Origin: PALSA-610 sp038213435
GTDB taxonomy: Bacteria > Actinomycetota > Acidimicrobiia > IMCC26256 > PALSA-610
NCBI GenBank assembly: GCA_038213435.1
Contig: JBBQTI010000010.1
Location: forward strand, 1-64,000
Length of the DNA stretch: 64,000 nt
Direction of reading: 5' to 3'
Part shown: in pieces, positions 16,617-24,198 of the stretch
Position numbering within the stretch: position 1 is the stretch's first letter
Layout of the letters: every line of letters begins with the position of its first letter
Program-made: the position numbers and the translations under genes
Notes under the pieces: model-generated
What the model was told of the DNA's origin: nothing
The model's database searches: none
Seen by the model: only the letters and a program-made list of their open reading frames with translations

Positions 16617-16979
16617 TCAGCCTCTTCCTCCGACGGAGGCCTTCCGACGAGCAGACGAATCCTTACGCGCGCGGCCGTCGGCCTTGATCGTCCGGGGGCG
16701 TGATTTCGATGCCACGAGGAGGTTGAGCACTTCGCCGACGGTGCGCTCGCGGCCGGTGGAGTCGGGAAGCGGCATGTGGCGCTGGATCGAGTACCGGTTG
16801 CGGCGTCCGTCGCGTTCTTTCAACACGTAGCCGGCCTCGGTCAGGTCGGCGACGATGGCAAAGGCGCTTCGTTCGGTGATGCCGAGGGCCTCCGCCATAT
16901 CGCGCAGTCGCAGCCCGGGATCGTGCGCGATGCAGAGCAGCACGCGGGCATGGTTCGTGAGGAAGCTCCACTGGGCCAC
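16617..16979 (-). CDS. Winged-helix transcriptional regulator (actinobacterial MarR/ArsR-like)
   Basis: 120 residues from the GTG at 16979. WSFLTNHARVLLCIAHDPGL followed by RLRDMAEALGITERSAFAIV and GYVLKERDGRRNRYSI is the well-known actinobacterial HTH family that begins with W(S/T)FLTNHA; the second block is the HTH and the third the wing. The start is chosen because the family begins here and because TAGAGT lies 7 bases upstream (leaderless pattern); an ATG at 17045 would add 22 unrelated residues. The effector is unknown. The basic C-terminal 30 residues are probably disordered. Confidence 0.75.
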   Translation of the reverse strand: MAQWSFLTNHARVLLCIAHDPGLRLRDMAEALGITERSAFAIVADLTEAGYVLKERDGRRNRYSIQRHMPLPDSTGRERTVGEVLNLLVASKSRPRTIKADGRARKDSSARRKASVGGRG

Positions 16980-17035
16980 AGGGGCGACTCTAGCAATCAG
17001 TTTCCGGTATTCGAGTGCTACGATCCGGGGAGTGC

Positions 17036-17077
17036 GGCGGGGCAACCGTTAACCCGCCTCCCGCTCCAAGAGGCGGG
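17036..17077 (+). promoter_or_regulatory. Overlapping alternative hairpins in leader of the gene at 17102
   Basis: GGCGGG (17036-17041) can pair with CCCGCC (17053-17058), while CCCGCCTC (17053-17060) can also pair with GAGGCGGG (17070-17077). The two stems share one strand and exclude each other, as in attenuators or riboswitch expression platforms. A purine-rich GGGGAAAGGGAAAG follows. No known riboswitch consensus was recognised. Confidence 0.4.
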
Positions 17078-17101
17078 GAAAGGGAAAGTGGCAAGCGCCT
17101 G

Positions 17102-17407
17102 ATGCGATATCTCTACACGGTCGACGACGACCAACTATTCGCGTACGCGCCCGGCCGGCGCGACTTCTTCCGCGCCGGCGACGACGGTCTCTGGGCGCAC
17201 GAGTCACACGGCTGGCTCGTGGCCGCGGAATCCGGTGAGACCTTGGCGCACCGAACCGGAGACGTGTACTACGGCGCCGTTGACGGCGAGCGCCTGTACC
17301 GCGTGACCGCGGATCGGGTGCCCGAGGTGGAAATGAACGGGTCGGGCACAGATCAGAGACCACGACCTCGGCGCGCGACCCATCGGGTTGTCCGTTCGCG
17401 ACATTGA
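17102..17407 (+). CDS. Hypothetical protein
   Basis: 101 residues, starting MRYLYTVDDDQLFAYAPGRRDFF. It reads as short beta strands separated by charged turns (WLVAAESGETLAHRTGDVYY, LYRVTADRVPEVEMNG), with no signal peptide, membrane span or motif I can name. The ATG at 17102 was chosen because upstream residues in the frame are low-complexity. The structured leader immediately upstream suggests regulated expression. Could be spurious, but codon use is normal for the genome. Confidence 0.45.
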   Translation: MRYLYTVDDDQLFAYAPGRRDFFRAGDDGLWAHESHGWLVAAESGETLAHRTGDVYYGAVDGERLYRVTADRVPEVEMNGSGTDQRPRPRRATHRVVRSRH

Positions 17408-17486
17408 GAGCTCCCCGCGCAACGGTGCTGGAGTCGAACCGCATCTGCTGCGTACCCCGTAAGCAACGAGAAGAAGGAGTCCGCGA

Positions 17487-17762
17487 ATGAACGCCGACCG
17501 CGGAAGTCTCGAGCGAAGCGTCGCGCGACTCGCCTCCGAGCGCACCACGCTCTTCAATCGCTCCGGCACCAGTTTCGGCCTGTCCGCCGTGGACCAGAAC
17601 CGGCTGCGCGTCGTCGAGCGCGAGCTCGACGAGTGCTTCGGCGCGCTGCGCGAGATGCGCGCGATCCGAGACGCGAGCCGGTTCAGCCGCGAGGACCCCG
17701 TCGTTCGGCGCGCGATCACACGAAACGGCGAAACGCCGACAAGTTCCCGAAGGGCTACCTGA
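17487..17762 (+). CDS. DUF2630-like small protein
   Basis: 91 residues with a strong ribosome site (AAGGAG) before the ATG. SLERSVARLASERTTLFN, LSAVDQNRLRVVERELDECF and ALREMRAIRDA match the short helical DUF2630 proteins of actinobacteria (LSDEDHxRLRxLExELDQCWDLLRQRRAxR). The family normally ends near a motif like VEGYL; here that tail (FPKGYL) appears in another frame around 17745, so the C-terminus may be frameshifted. Function unknown. Confidence 0.65.
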   Translation: MNADRGSLERSVARLASERTTLFNRSGTSFGLSAVDQNRLRVVERELDECFGALREMRAIRDASRFSREDPVVRRAITRNGETPTSSRRAT

Positions 17763-18099
17763 GCGAGCGAGGTGGCCGGGTCCGCGGGCGCGATCACCAC
17801 GCCTTCAACCTGGGCTGTGGGTATGCGGCGATCACCGGCCGGAAGTGCGACGGCCGGTGAGCGGCGGTTGGCGCAGTGGATGCTCGACGTCGGCACGCCG
17901 CCGGCGCGGGTTTTCGAGCTCCTTGCGGGAGCCGCAGGTATCGCGCACGGGGCACGCGTCATCCGGACGTTGGACTTCGCAGCCGAGGTGCCCGCAACCG
18001 AGCCGCCTGTCCGCGAGCTCCTGCGCCTCGCCTCTTGAGTCGGGTGGGTCGGTGCGTGCGGTGCGCCCGGCGTCCTGAGCGGTCGCCCGTAACGAGACT
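17763..18099. other. Region with weak ORF and hairpin between DUF2630 and whiB
   Basis: 337 bases with no firm gene. A stem CACCGGCCG/CGGCCGGTG (17833-17841 with 17851-17859, 9-base loop) could end transcription of the DUF2630 gene, although no T-run follows. An ATG at 17880 opens a 52-codon frame to 18038 (MLDVGTPPARVFELLAG...) with reasonable third-position GC but no recognisable family; I would not call it a gene without homologues. Confidence 0.35.
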
Positions 18100-18393
18100 T
18101 CAGCTCGGAACCGCGCCCGCGCGACGCCGCTGACGGAGAATGCGGCGTCGTTCGCGCTCGGAGGCGCCGCCCCAGACGCCTTGCTCGATGCGGTGTTGCA
18201 GCGCGTATTCGAGGCACTCGTTCTGCACGGGACAGCCACGACAGATCCGCTGAGCGGCTTCGACGCCGAGACCGTTGCACGGGAAGAACGCCCGCGTGTC
18301 CGCGCCTCGGCAACTTCCCTCCAGCATCCACGCGTATTCGTCGGGAACCTGGTTCACGTTGCGCAACCTGTCGGGCGACCATCCGGGCCGCAT
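18100..18393 (-). CDS. WhiB-family iron-sulfur transcriptional regulator
   Basis: 97 residues from the ATG at 18393. The four [4Fe-4S] cysteines are visible: GSCRG, then CRGCPVQNEC (C-x2-C-x5-C), with GVWGGASERERRRILRQRR as the G-V/I-W-G-G turn and basic DNA-contact tail. WhiB proteins bind the sigma factor region 4 and tune transcription in response to redox or NO. The open frame runs on to 18606, but the extra residues are low-complexity; a GTG at 18357 is another possible start. It is divergent from a second whiB gene. Which Wbl subgroup it belongs to cannot be settled by eye. Confidence 0.88.
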   Translation of the reverse strand: MRPGWSPDRLRNVNQVPDEYAWMLEGSCRGADTRAFFPCNGLGVEAAQRICRGCPVQNECLEYALQHRIEQGVWGGASERERRRILRQRRRAGAVPS

Positions 18394-18715
18394 TGGTGCT
18401 CGGGGCCCGCTGTGGTCAGGCGGGCCGTCGTCGGAGTTCGCGGGAAGGGCCGTCAGTGAGGGGATTGGGGCTCGGTCTCGGTCGGCCCTCTGCGGGGCGG
18501 GTTGCGGGGTAACCGACCGAGATCCGAGACCTGGCGGGCAGTATCCCGGTCGTCGATGAAAGTCGGCTGTGAACGAGGTGAGGAAAATGTGGAGGCTCGA
18601 TGGCATGCCCTGGTCACGGGTGCTTGTGGACTCCGAGCGCGTTTATCAACAAGCAAGTCACACCCTTGTCCTCTTCCTCCCCACAGCCGGCGCGGCGGAC
18701 AATCGCAGGTATGCG
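18394..18715. other. Divergent whiB promoter region
   Basis: 322 bases between two outward-facing whiB starts. No open frame of interest. It must hold both promoters. GGTAACCGACCGAGATC near 18511 and the purine run GAGGTGAGGAAAATG near 18575 stand out; I could not assign -35/-10 elements with confidence, and the GTGAC-N6-GTCAC palindrome seen elsewhere is absent. Confidence 0.4.
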
Positions 18716-19021
18716 ATGCGCTTCGAGGCCGGTGTGACACCGAGCCCGCCGGTGACCGAACACGACCTCGCGCCGGCGTGGCAGGAGCGCGCCGAATGCG
18801 CGCACTACGCGGGTCGGGTCGACTTCTTCCCCGGGCGCGGCGAGTCGGTGCGCGACGCAAAGGCGGTATGCACGATCTGCCCGGTCAAGAACGAGTGCCT
18901 CGAGTTCGCGATGCGGTTGAAGGTCGGGCACGGTGTGTGGGGCGGTCTCAGTGAACGAGAACGGCGCTCCCTTCGTCGCGAGCGGCATCGCGACGCGATC
19001 GGCCAGCGAGCTCCGCGCTGA
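18716..19021 (+). CDS. WhiB-family iron-sulfur transcriptional regulator
   Basis: 101 residues from the ATG at 18716. Cluster ligands: ERAECAHY (first Cys), CTICPVKNEC (C-x2-C-x5-C), then GVWGGLSERERRSLRRERH. It shares the second half with the neighbouring, divergently transcribed whiB, but the first Cys block differs (DFFPGRGESVRDAKAV here versus FFPCNGLGVEAAQRI there), so they are paralogues of different subgroups rather than a recent duplication. An ATG 147 bases upstream in the same frame gives an unrelated N-terminus and was rejected. Confidence 0.88.
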   Translation: MRFEAGVTPSPPVTEHDLAPAWQERAECAHYAGRVDFFPGRGESVRDAKAVCTICPVKNECLEFAMRLKVGHGVWGGLSERERRSLRRERHRDAIGQRAPR

Positions 19022-19425
19022 CACGCAGGTCTACGCGCGCCGAATGGCGTTCACCGTCATCGCAGCACGCGTAGGTCGAGAACGAGGAGCGCGGGGTGAA
19101 CGTCGACGTGACCGGGCCCGGGGGTGTCGCCACGGCGTTGTTGACGGCGTTCGGCCGGCACACCAGGTCGTCGCGCGTTACATGGTCAACGGCAGGGTGG
19201 TCGCAGAGAAGCGCCTCGCCTGCAGCCCGTACGCCTGATCGGCCTGATTCCTCTGATTCGTCGACGATGCGTCGAGGCCTGATCTCGGGATAACGGCGGC
19301 CCGTTGACGCGCCGGCGCCGGTGTGACGCGCGGGTCACGCGCTCGTCACATCGGCCCGACGACGGTGGTGGCGACGGCCTCGCACACCGCGCGAGACCCG
19401 AAATCGCGCCGAAGGTCTTGTTGCC
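19022..19425. other. Promoter region of sigma-factor gene
   Basis: 404 bases with no gene I can support; a 65-codon open frame from 19096 has no family resemblance. The region contains the palindrome 19323-19338, inside a larger repeat TGTGACG (19322-19328) ... CGTCACA (19344-19350), 75-104 bases before the sigma-factor start. Confidence 0.45.
19323..19338. promoter_or_regulatory. Palindrome GTGAC-N6-GTCAC upstream of sigma factor
   Basis: GTGACGCGCGGGTCAC, same arms and spacing as at 3095-3110 and 22871-22886. It overlaps an outer pair TGTGACG/CGTCACA that could provide a second, lower-affinity half-site. It lies about 90 bp upstream of the sigma-factor ATG, a suitable place for an operator. 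Confidence 0.55.
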
Positions 19426-20022
19426 ATGACAGCCGCAATCGCCCCGAATCTCACCGACGCACGCAGCCCCCAAGCCCAGACTCCGGCCGCCGCCGTGGCT
19501 CGCCGAAACGCACTTGTCGAAGAGGCGATCCCCCTGGCCAAATTGATCGTCGGTACCTACTGCCGGGATCACGGAATCTTCGGTCTTCGTGAGGAGATCG
19601 AGGCCGAGGCGTTGGCCGGGTTGCTGAACCTCGCCGATACCTACCGGCCGGCGTCGCCGTGGCTCAAGTACGTGAACCGCAATCTGAAGTTTCGCCTCAT
19701 CGATGCGATGCGCAAAAGGTCGGGGCGAACGAGTGGGAAGAATTACGAGCGACGGTCGAACATCAACGACGCGGACGTGCTCGACCTGCGGCTCGAAACG
19801 ATCGGCCACGGGGATCCCGCGTTCGCCGAGATCGAGGTGGCCGACGCGTTCGAGTTCGCGACCAAGAAGATGCCGCAGCGCACGAGGTGGATCATCTCCC
19901 AGCGCATGGCCGGCGTGAAGATGGATGAGATCGGCGCCGAGCTCGGGATCTCGGAGTCGCGAGTCAGCCAGATCCTGTTCGAGATCCGTCCGGAGTTGGA
20001 GCGCGTGCTGGTCGGTCTCTGA
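19426..20022 (+). CDS. Sigma-70 family RNA polymerase sigma factor
   Basis: 198 residues. After 25 disordered residues, ~30-100 form region 2 (AIPLAKLIVGTYCRDHG, EEIEAEALAGLLNLADTYRP, PWLKYVNRNLKFRLIDAMRK, the core-binding and -10 recognition helices). Residues ~150-198 form region 4 with the HTH KMDEIGAELGISESRVSQIL. The short link between them contains no clear region 3, so the overall build is closer to a reduced FliA/SigB-like group 3 factor than to ECF. A sigma factor next to two WhiB genes, partners of sigma region 4, and a c-di-GMP module suggests a developmental or stress regulator. Confidence 0.85.
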   Translation: MTAAIAPNLTDARSPQAQTPAAAVARRNALVEEAIPLAKLIVGTYCRDHGIFGLREEIEAEALAGLLNLADTYRPASPWLKYVNRNLKFRLIDAMRKRSGRTSGKNYERRSNINDADVLDLRLETIGHGDPAFAEIEVADAFEFATKKMPQRTRWIISQRMAGVKMDEIGAELGISESRVSQILFEIRPELERVLVGL

Positions 20023-20052
20023 CGAGTCGTCCGTGTCCTATTTTTGTCGGTG

Positions 20053-20880
20053 CTACGCGGGCTTGTCGGTGCTACGCCTGCCGAGGCTCGTGACGAGGTC
20101 GGAGATGTGCGCCGTCGGCTCGAGGCTGAGCTCGGTGTTGAGCAGGGTTCTATAGCGTTCGAACTGACCCAGCGCTTCCGTCTGGTTCCCTTCGGCGAGG
20201 AACACGCGGATCAACGCCGCGTGGGAGGTTTCTCGAAGCGGCTCGCCCCGGATCGCGGCTTGCGCCGCCGCGATCGCTTCGGCCCATCGACCTTCCGCGG
20301 CCAGGTGATCGGCCATTGCCTCGAGCGCGTGTAGGCGGAGCTGGCGCCACTCCGCGGTCTCGATCAGCACCCAGTCCTCGTACCAATCGGGAAGGAGATC
20401 GGCCGACAACGAGGCGACGGCCGCGGCCGTCGTCTCGGGCGCCAGGTGAGGGGCGTCGGGTTCGAGCAAGCGGTGCGCGAACCGCTTCGATTCGCGGATG
20501 TCGACGACGACTCCCGATGCGAGGTTCAGGTCGAGATCGGCGACGTCGACCGCGGCGCGGGCTTCGCCGCGGAGTCGCGTCAGCGCCGAACGCAGGCTCG
20601 CCGACGCGTGCTGCTCGGTGGAGTCCGGCCACAACGTGCCCGCAATCATGAGTCGGGTCACGGACCGATCTCTGAGCGCGAGAAGCGCGAGCAGTCGTTG
20701 GGATCCGCTCGGCAGAGGAGGCGCGGTGTCGCCGGCGCGGAATTGGAAGCTGCCCAGCACCGAGAGCGTGAGGTCCTCGCCGGCCTTGCGGACGAACGCG
20801 ACGTCGAGCTTGTCGCTCACGGCGCGCTCGGCACGGGGGCCAGGTTCCGGTCCGGATGAACCGAGATCCTCTTGCATCAT
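20053..20880 (-). CDS. SARP-family transcriptional regulator, coupled to GGDEF-EAL gene
   Basis: 275 residues. LTLSVLGSFQFRAGDTAPPL to LRSALTRLRGEA is the winged-helix domain (~25-125; the wing region is short), and YEDWVLIETAEWRQLRLHAL to RTLLNTELSLEPT is the BTAD helical domain. The start ATG overlaps the stop of the upstream PAS-GGDEF-EAL gene (ATGATG containing TGA), so translation is coupled and this regulator is made together with a c-di-GMP enzyme. Compared with the first SARP (2153-3055) it keeps the same layout but is clearly divergent in sequence. Targets unknown. Confidence 0.82.
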   Translation of the reverse strand: MMQEDLGSSGPEPGPRAERAVSDKLDVAFVRKAGEDLTLSVLGSFQFRAGDTAPPLPSGSQRLLALLALRDRSVTRLMIAGTLWPDSTEQHASASLRSALTRLRGEARAAVDVADLDLNLASGVVVDIRESKRFAHRLLEPDAPHLAPETTAAAVASLSADLLPDWYEDWVLIETAEWRQLRLHALEAMADHLAAEGRWAEAIAAAQAAIRGEPLRETSHAALIRVFLAEGNQTEALGQFERYRTLLNTELSLEPTAHISDLVTSLGRRSTDKPA

Positions 20881-22684
20881 GTTCGTCGGGTGTCTCTCAC
20901 ATCGACGTTCGGCGCATGGGCTGCAGGAACGGGTCTCGGAGCTGCGCCCGGTCGTGTGCGCAACTCGCCCTGTCCGTACCGGCAGCCGCACTCGATGAGG
21001 ATCGCGGTCTCGACCTCCGTTTGGATGCCCGCGGCTATCACCGACAGGCCGAGCGTCGTGCCGACCTGTACCAGCGCGGCGACCATGTCGCACCCGGGGG
21101 GATGGATCTCGCCGTCCGACGTCAGGTTCGCGACGAGCTCGCCGTCGAGCTTCAGGAAGTCCGTCGGCAGCTGCTGGAGTCTCGGAAGCGGTGTGTGGCC
21201 GGTGCCGAACGCATCCACGCCGATGTGGACACCGAGGTCTTGAATGGCCGTGAGCTCACTCGTGGCGGAACTACTCGCGCGCATCAACACGCTCTCGGTC
21301 AGCTCGAGCCAGAGCCGGTCGGGCGCGACGCCCGTATCGTCGAGCGTGGCGGCGACGACTTCGGCGAGCCCGGGTTCTGCGACCTCCCGTGCCGAGAGGT
21401 TGACCGACATCCAACCCGGCCATCCGGCGTCTCGCCAGAGCCGCGCTTGGATGCAAGCGGCGCGCATCGCCCACGCGCCGATGGGAACGATCAGGCCGGT
21501 TTGCTCGGCGATCTCCAGGAACTGGCCCGGCTGCAGGAATCCGCGAGTCGGATGTTCCCACCCGAGGAACGCCTCGACGCCCACGACGGAGCGTCGGGCG
21601 AGCTCGTGGATCGGCTCGTAGTGAAGGACGAACTCGCCGCGCTCGAGCGCGGGACCAGGTCTGCCTCGAGCTCGAATCGCTGCGAAGCCTCTTCGACCAG
21701 CACGTCGTCGAAGCGATGCCAGCGGGCCCGTCCCCGGCGCTTGGCTCGGTACATGGCGGCGTCGGCGTTGCGTAGCAGTGTCAACGAATTGGCGTGCTCG
21801 ACGGACGTGCCGTCGACGGTCGCGATCCCAATGCTCGACGTCATCAGACACTGCCGGCCGTCGATCACGATCGGTTGCTCGATCGTGGCGTGGATGCGTG
21901 ACGCGATCGCGGTCGCTTCCTCGACGTCGTGCAGGCCGTCGCACACGACGACGAACTCGTCTCCGCCGATGCGGGCCACGGTGTCGGACTTCCGTTGCAG
22001 TCGCTCCAAGCGCCGCGCGATTTCCACGAGCACGTGGTCTGCGAACTCATGACCGTACCCGTCGTTGACGAGCTTGAAATCGTCGAGGTCGCAGAACAGC
22101 ACCGCCACGACGTCTTGCGATCGCTCCGCGCGCGACAACGCGACGTCCAACCGTTCCAACAAGGCGAGTCGGTTCGGGATCCCCGTCAACGGATCGCGCA
22201 GGCTGCGCTCGAGCAACTCGGCCCTCTCGGCCTTCCGGGTGGTGACGTCGCGAGCAGAAGTGACGATGCCGTTCACGTCGGGATCGTCGAGGCAGTTGAT
22301 CTCGATGTTCTCGAACCAGTGCCAGTCGCCTTCGCGGTCGCGCATCCGGACCTCGATCGGCGGAAGCGGCGGACCTCCGGGCGGCGATCCCGCCACGAGA
22401 TCGTCGCGTGCGTCGACGTCGCTGGCGTGAATGAGGTCTCGTTCCCTCGTGCCCTCGAGCTCGGCGGGCTGATAGCCGAGCGCATCGGACACCGACGGGC
22501 TGCAGTACGTCAAGATCCCGTCGGCGTTGCGTACGAGGACGATGTCGCGCAGACTCGACAACAAGGCGTGGTCGCGGCTTTCGCCAAGATGCTCGGGCAC
22601 ACCGAAGCGAGTCGTGGCCCCCTTCGTCGATGCGGCGCGATCATCGAGTCGGCTCGTTGGACGCCTGCGCGTCGCTCGCCCCAT
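20877..22684 (-). CDS. PAS-GGDEF-EAL protein, split by one-base frameshift
   Basis: Repaired length about 602 residues; start ATG 22684 with AGGAG 8 bases upstream. PAS domain (~40-155: IVLVRNADGILTYCSPSVSD, GIVTSARDVTTRKAE), GGDEF domain (~165-325) with intact GGDEF and RKSD exactly five residues before it, a standard inhibitory I-site; thus a likely active, feedback-controlled diguanylate cyclase. At 21651-21653 (GGG on the plus strand) the frame breaks between FELEADLV and ALERGEFVLHYEP; one extra base restores it. The EAL domain is degenerate: EAF for EAL, DAFGTG for DDFGTG, AAGIQT for AEGVET, so it is probably a binding rather than a hydrolysing domain. Its stop overlaps the SARP start. 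Confidence 0.8.
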
Positions 22685-22870
22685 ACGTCGCTGCTCCTTG
22701 CGGTACCGAACCGGAAGTGCGAGCGCGTCGCGGGGTCTCGGCGAGACGCGCGTAGTCACGTTACGACGACCTGACCGCGCAACGAATCCGCTGATTCCCG
22801 TAATCGCAGCCTGGAAAGGCCGCACCGGAACGCACTCGACCGACTGCGCGCGGTGTGTTGTCACGTTGCA

Positions 22871-22886
22871 GTGACGACGTCGTCAC
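22871..22886. promoter_or_regulatory. Perfect 16-bp palindrome between GGDEF and zinc-ribbon genes
   Basis: GTGACGACGTCGTCAC is fully self-complementary. An additional GTCAC half-site at 22860-22864 gives GTCAC-N6-GTGAC to its left. It lies in the divergent promoter, 59 bp before the zinc-ribbon ATG and about 190 bp before the GGDEF start. Third copy of the GTGAC-N6-GTCAC motif. Confidence 0.6.
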
Positions 22887-22944
22887 GCTCCGAGACAACG
22901 GTGGAACGGACGCCGAGGCGAGCCATCGAGCAGGAGGCATTCCC

Positions 22945-23373
22945 ATGACACCCGGTCATTCGCGTGGGCCCGGACGATCACGGCCGCGCGGGAGGAGTGG
23001 TCCGACAGGCGTCGCGATCACGAACGCCGAGAACGCGTCCCATTGGGTCAGCGTGACGTGCCCGGCGTGTGGTGTCGTGCGAGTGCGAGCCGACCTCGTC
23101 GTCGTCCGCAACTGCGTCGACGATCAAAGCTGGTCCTATCGCGCTCGTTGCTCCGGCTGCGATATCACGTTCGTCGGCCCGACTCTGGCATCGCTCGCGC
23201 GCCCGGCAGTCTCGGCCGGTCTTGCGATCGAGCTCTGGACGCTCCCCAAGCCGAGCGCGCGACGAGCTGGATCGCCGTTGCGCGCCGTCGACGCGCTGGA
23301 GCTCCACCTCGCGTTGCTCGAACCGGATTGGTTCGACCAGCTGGTTCGGCTGGAGCCGCCCGAGGAAGGCTGA
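22945..23373 (+). CDS. Zinc-ribbon hypothetical protein
   Basis: 142 residues from the ATG at 22945, with ribosome site AGGAGG seven bases upstream. Arg/Gly-rich first 25 residues, then SVTCPACGVVRV and YRARCSGCDITFV, two C-x2-C knuckles ~30 residues apart that would hold one Zn ion. The remainder is helical (VDALELHLALLEPDWFDQLV). I do not recognise a family. Its position between two c-di-GMP genes, with the shared palindrome in its promoter, suggests a role in the same regulatory unit. Confidence 0.65.
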   Translation: MTPGHSRGPGRSRPRGRSGPTGVAITNAENASHWVSVTCPACGVVRVRADLVVVRNCVDDQSWSYRARCSGCDITFVGPTLASLARPAVSAGLAIELWTLPKPSARRAGSPLRAVDALELHLALLEPDWFDQLVRLEPPEEG

Positions 23374-23384
23374 TCGCAACCGGC

Positions 23385-24168
23385 ATGGCCGAAAGCCGCG
23401 ATCAGGGTGGTACCAGCCCGAGGTCGATCTGCGGACGGGTCTCCTCGTCGCGCCGAGGCGCTCGCGCGTTGGGACCACCCCGAACGTGGAATCCTCGACG
23501 CGGAGAAATTCGTTCCGCTCGCGGAAGAGACCGGGCTCGTGTTCGGGCTCGACGATGCGATCGTGCGGAGCGCGGTCACGACCCGGGCGGAGCTCGCCGG
23601 CGCCGGCCTCGCCGACAGCTTTCGGATCTGGTGCAACGTGTCCGCGACCCGCTTGACGCGCGGGATGCCGGCTGAACAGCTGGCGCGACTCTTCGAGCGC
23701 ACGGGGTGTGACCCGAACCTGTTCGGCGTCGAGATCACCGAGACGGGGGTGCTGGGCGACGTGGTCGCGGCGGAGCGTGAGATCGCGGCCGTCCGAGCGA
23801 TCGGCGTCAAGGTGGCGCTCGACGACTTCGGCACCGGTCATTCATCGCTCACGTTGTTGCGCTCGCTCACGATCGACCGGGTGAAGATTGATCGGACCTT
23901 CCTCTCCGAATGCACGCGCGACTCGCGCGACGCGGCCATCGTCCGACGCGTCATCGCGCTCGCCCACGACCTCGGCCTCGACGTCGTAGCCGAAGGGGTG
24001 GAAACCCCCGAGCAAGCGCGTCTCCTCATCGAGCTCGGGTGTGCGAGGACTCAGGGAAATCTCTGGGCGAAGGCGCTTCCGATCGGCGAGCTCCGCGACC
24101 TGCTGGACGCACAACAGCGCCGCACCCCCGTGGCCGTGCACGATCCCGAGTCCGGCGTCGCGGGGTAG
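23385..24168 (+). CDS. EAL-domain c-di-GMP phosphodiesterase, frameshifted near 5' end
   Basis: From 23457 on the frame is intact and carries every catalytic EAL motif: EALARWDHPERG, CNVSATRL, VEITETGVL, ALDDFGTGHSSL, RVKIDRTF, VVAEGVETPEQ and TQGNLWAKAL. The opening of the domain lies in other frames: an ATG at 23385 (MAESRDQG), then WYQPEVDLRTGLLVA. One-base deletions near 23405-23409 and 23451-23454 would explain both breaks, and repairing them gives a ~261-residue stand-alone EAL protein. As written, an ORF from 23407 would lack the first strand. The family hydrolyses c-di-GMP to pGpG; this one looks active if translated. Confidence 0.75.
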
Positions 24169-24198
24169 CGTTTCGCCCGAAGCGATCGCGGAGGTGTT

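Noticed and set aside
17880..18038. 52-codon open frame MLDVGTPPARVFELLAG
   Set aside because: Codon use acceptable but no homologue recognised and no ribosome site; mentioned only in the regional note.
19322..19350. CRP/FNR-type site TGTGA...TCACA
   Set aside because: The spacing does not fit the N6 of CRP sites; the GTGAC-N6-GTCAC reading is repeated elsewhere and preferred.
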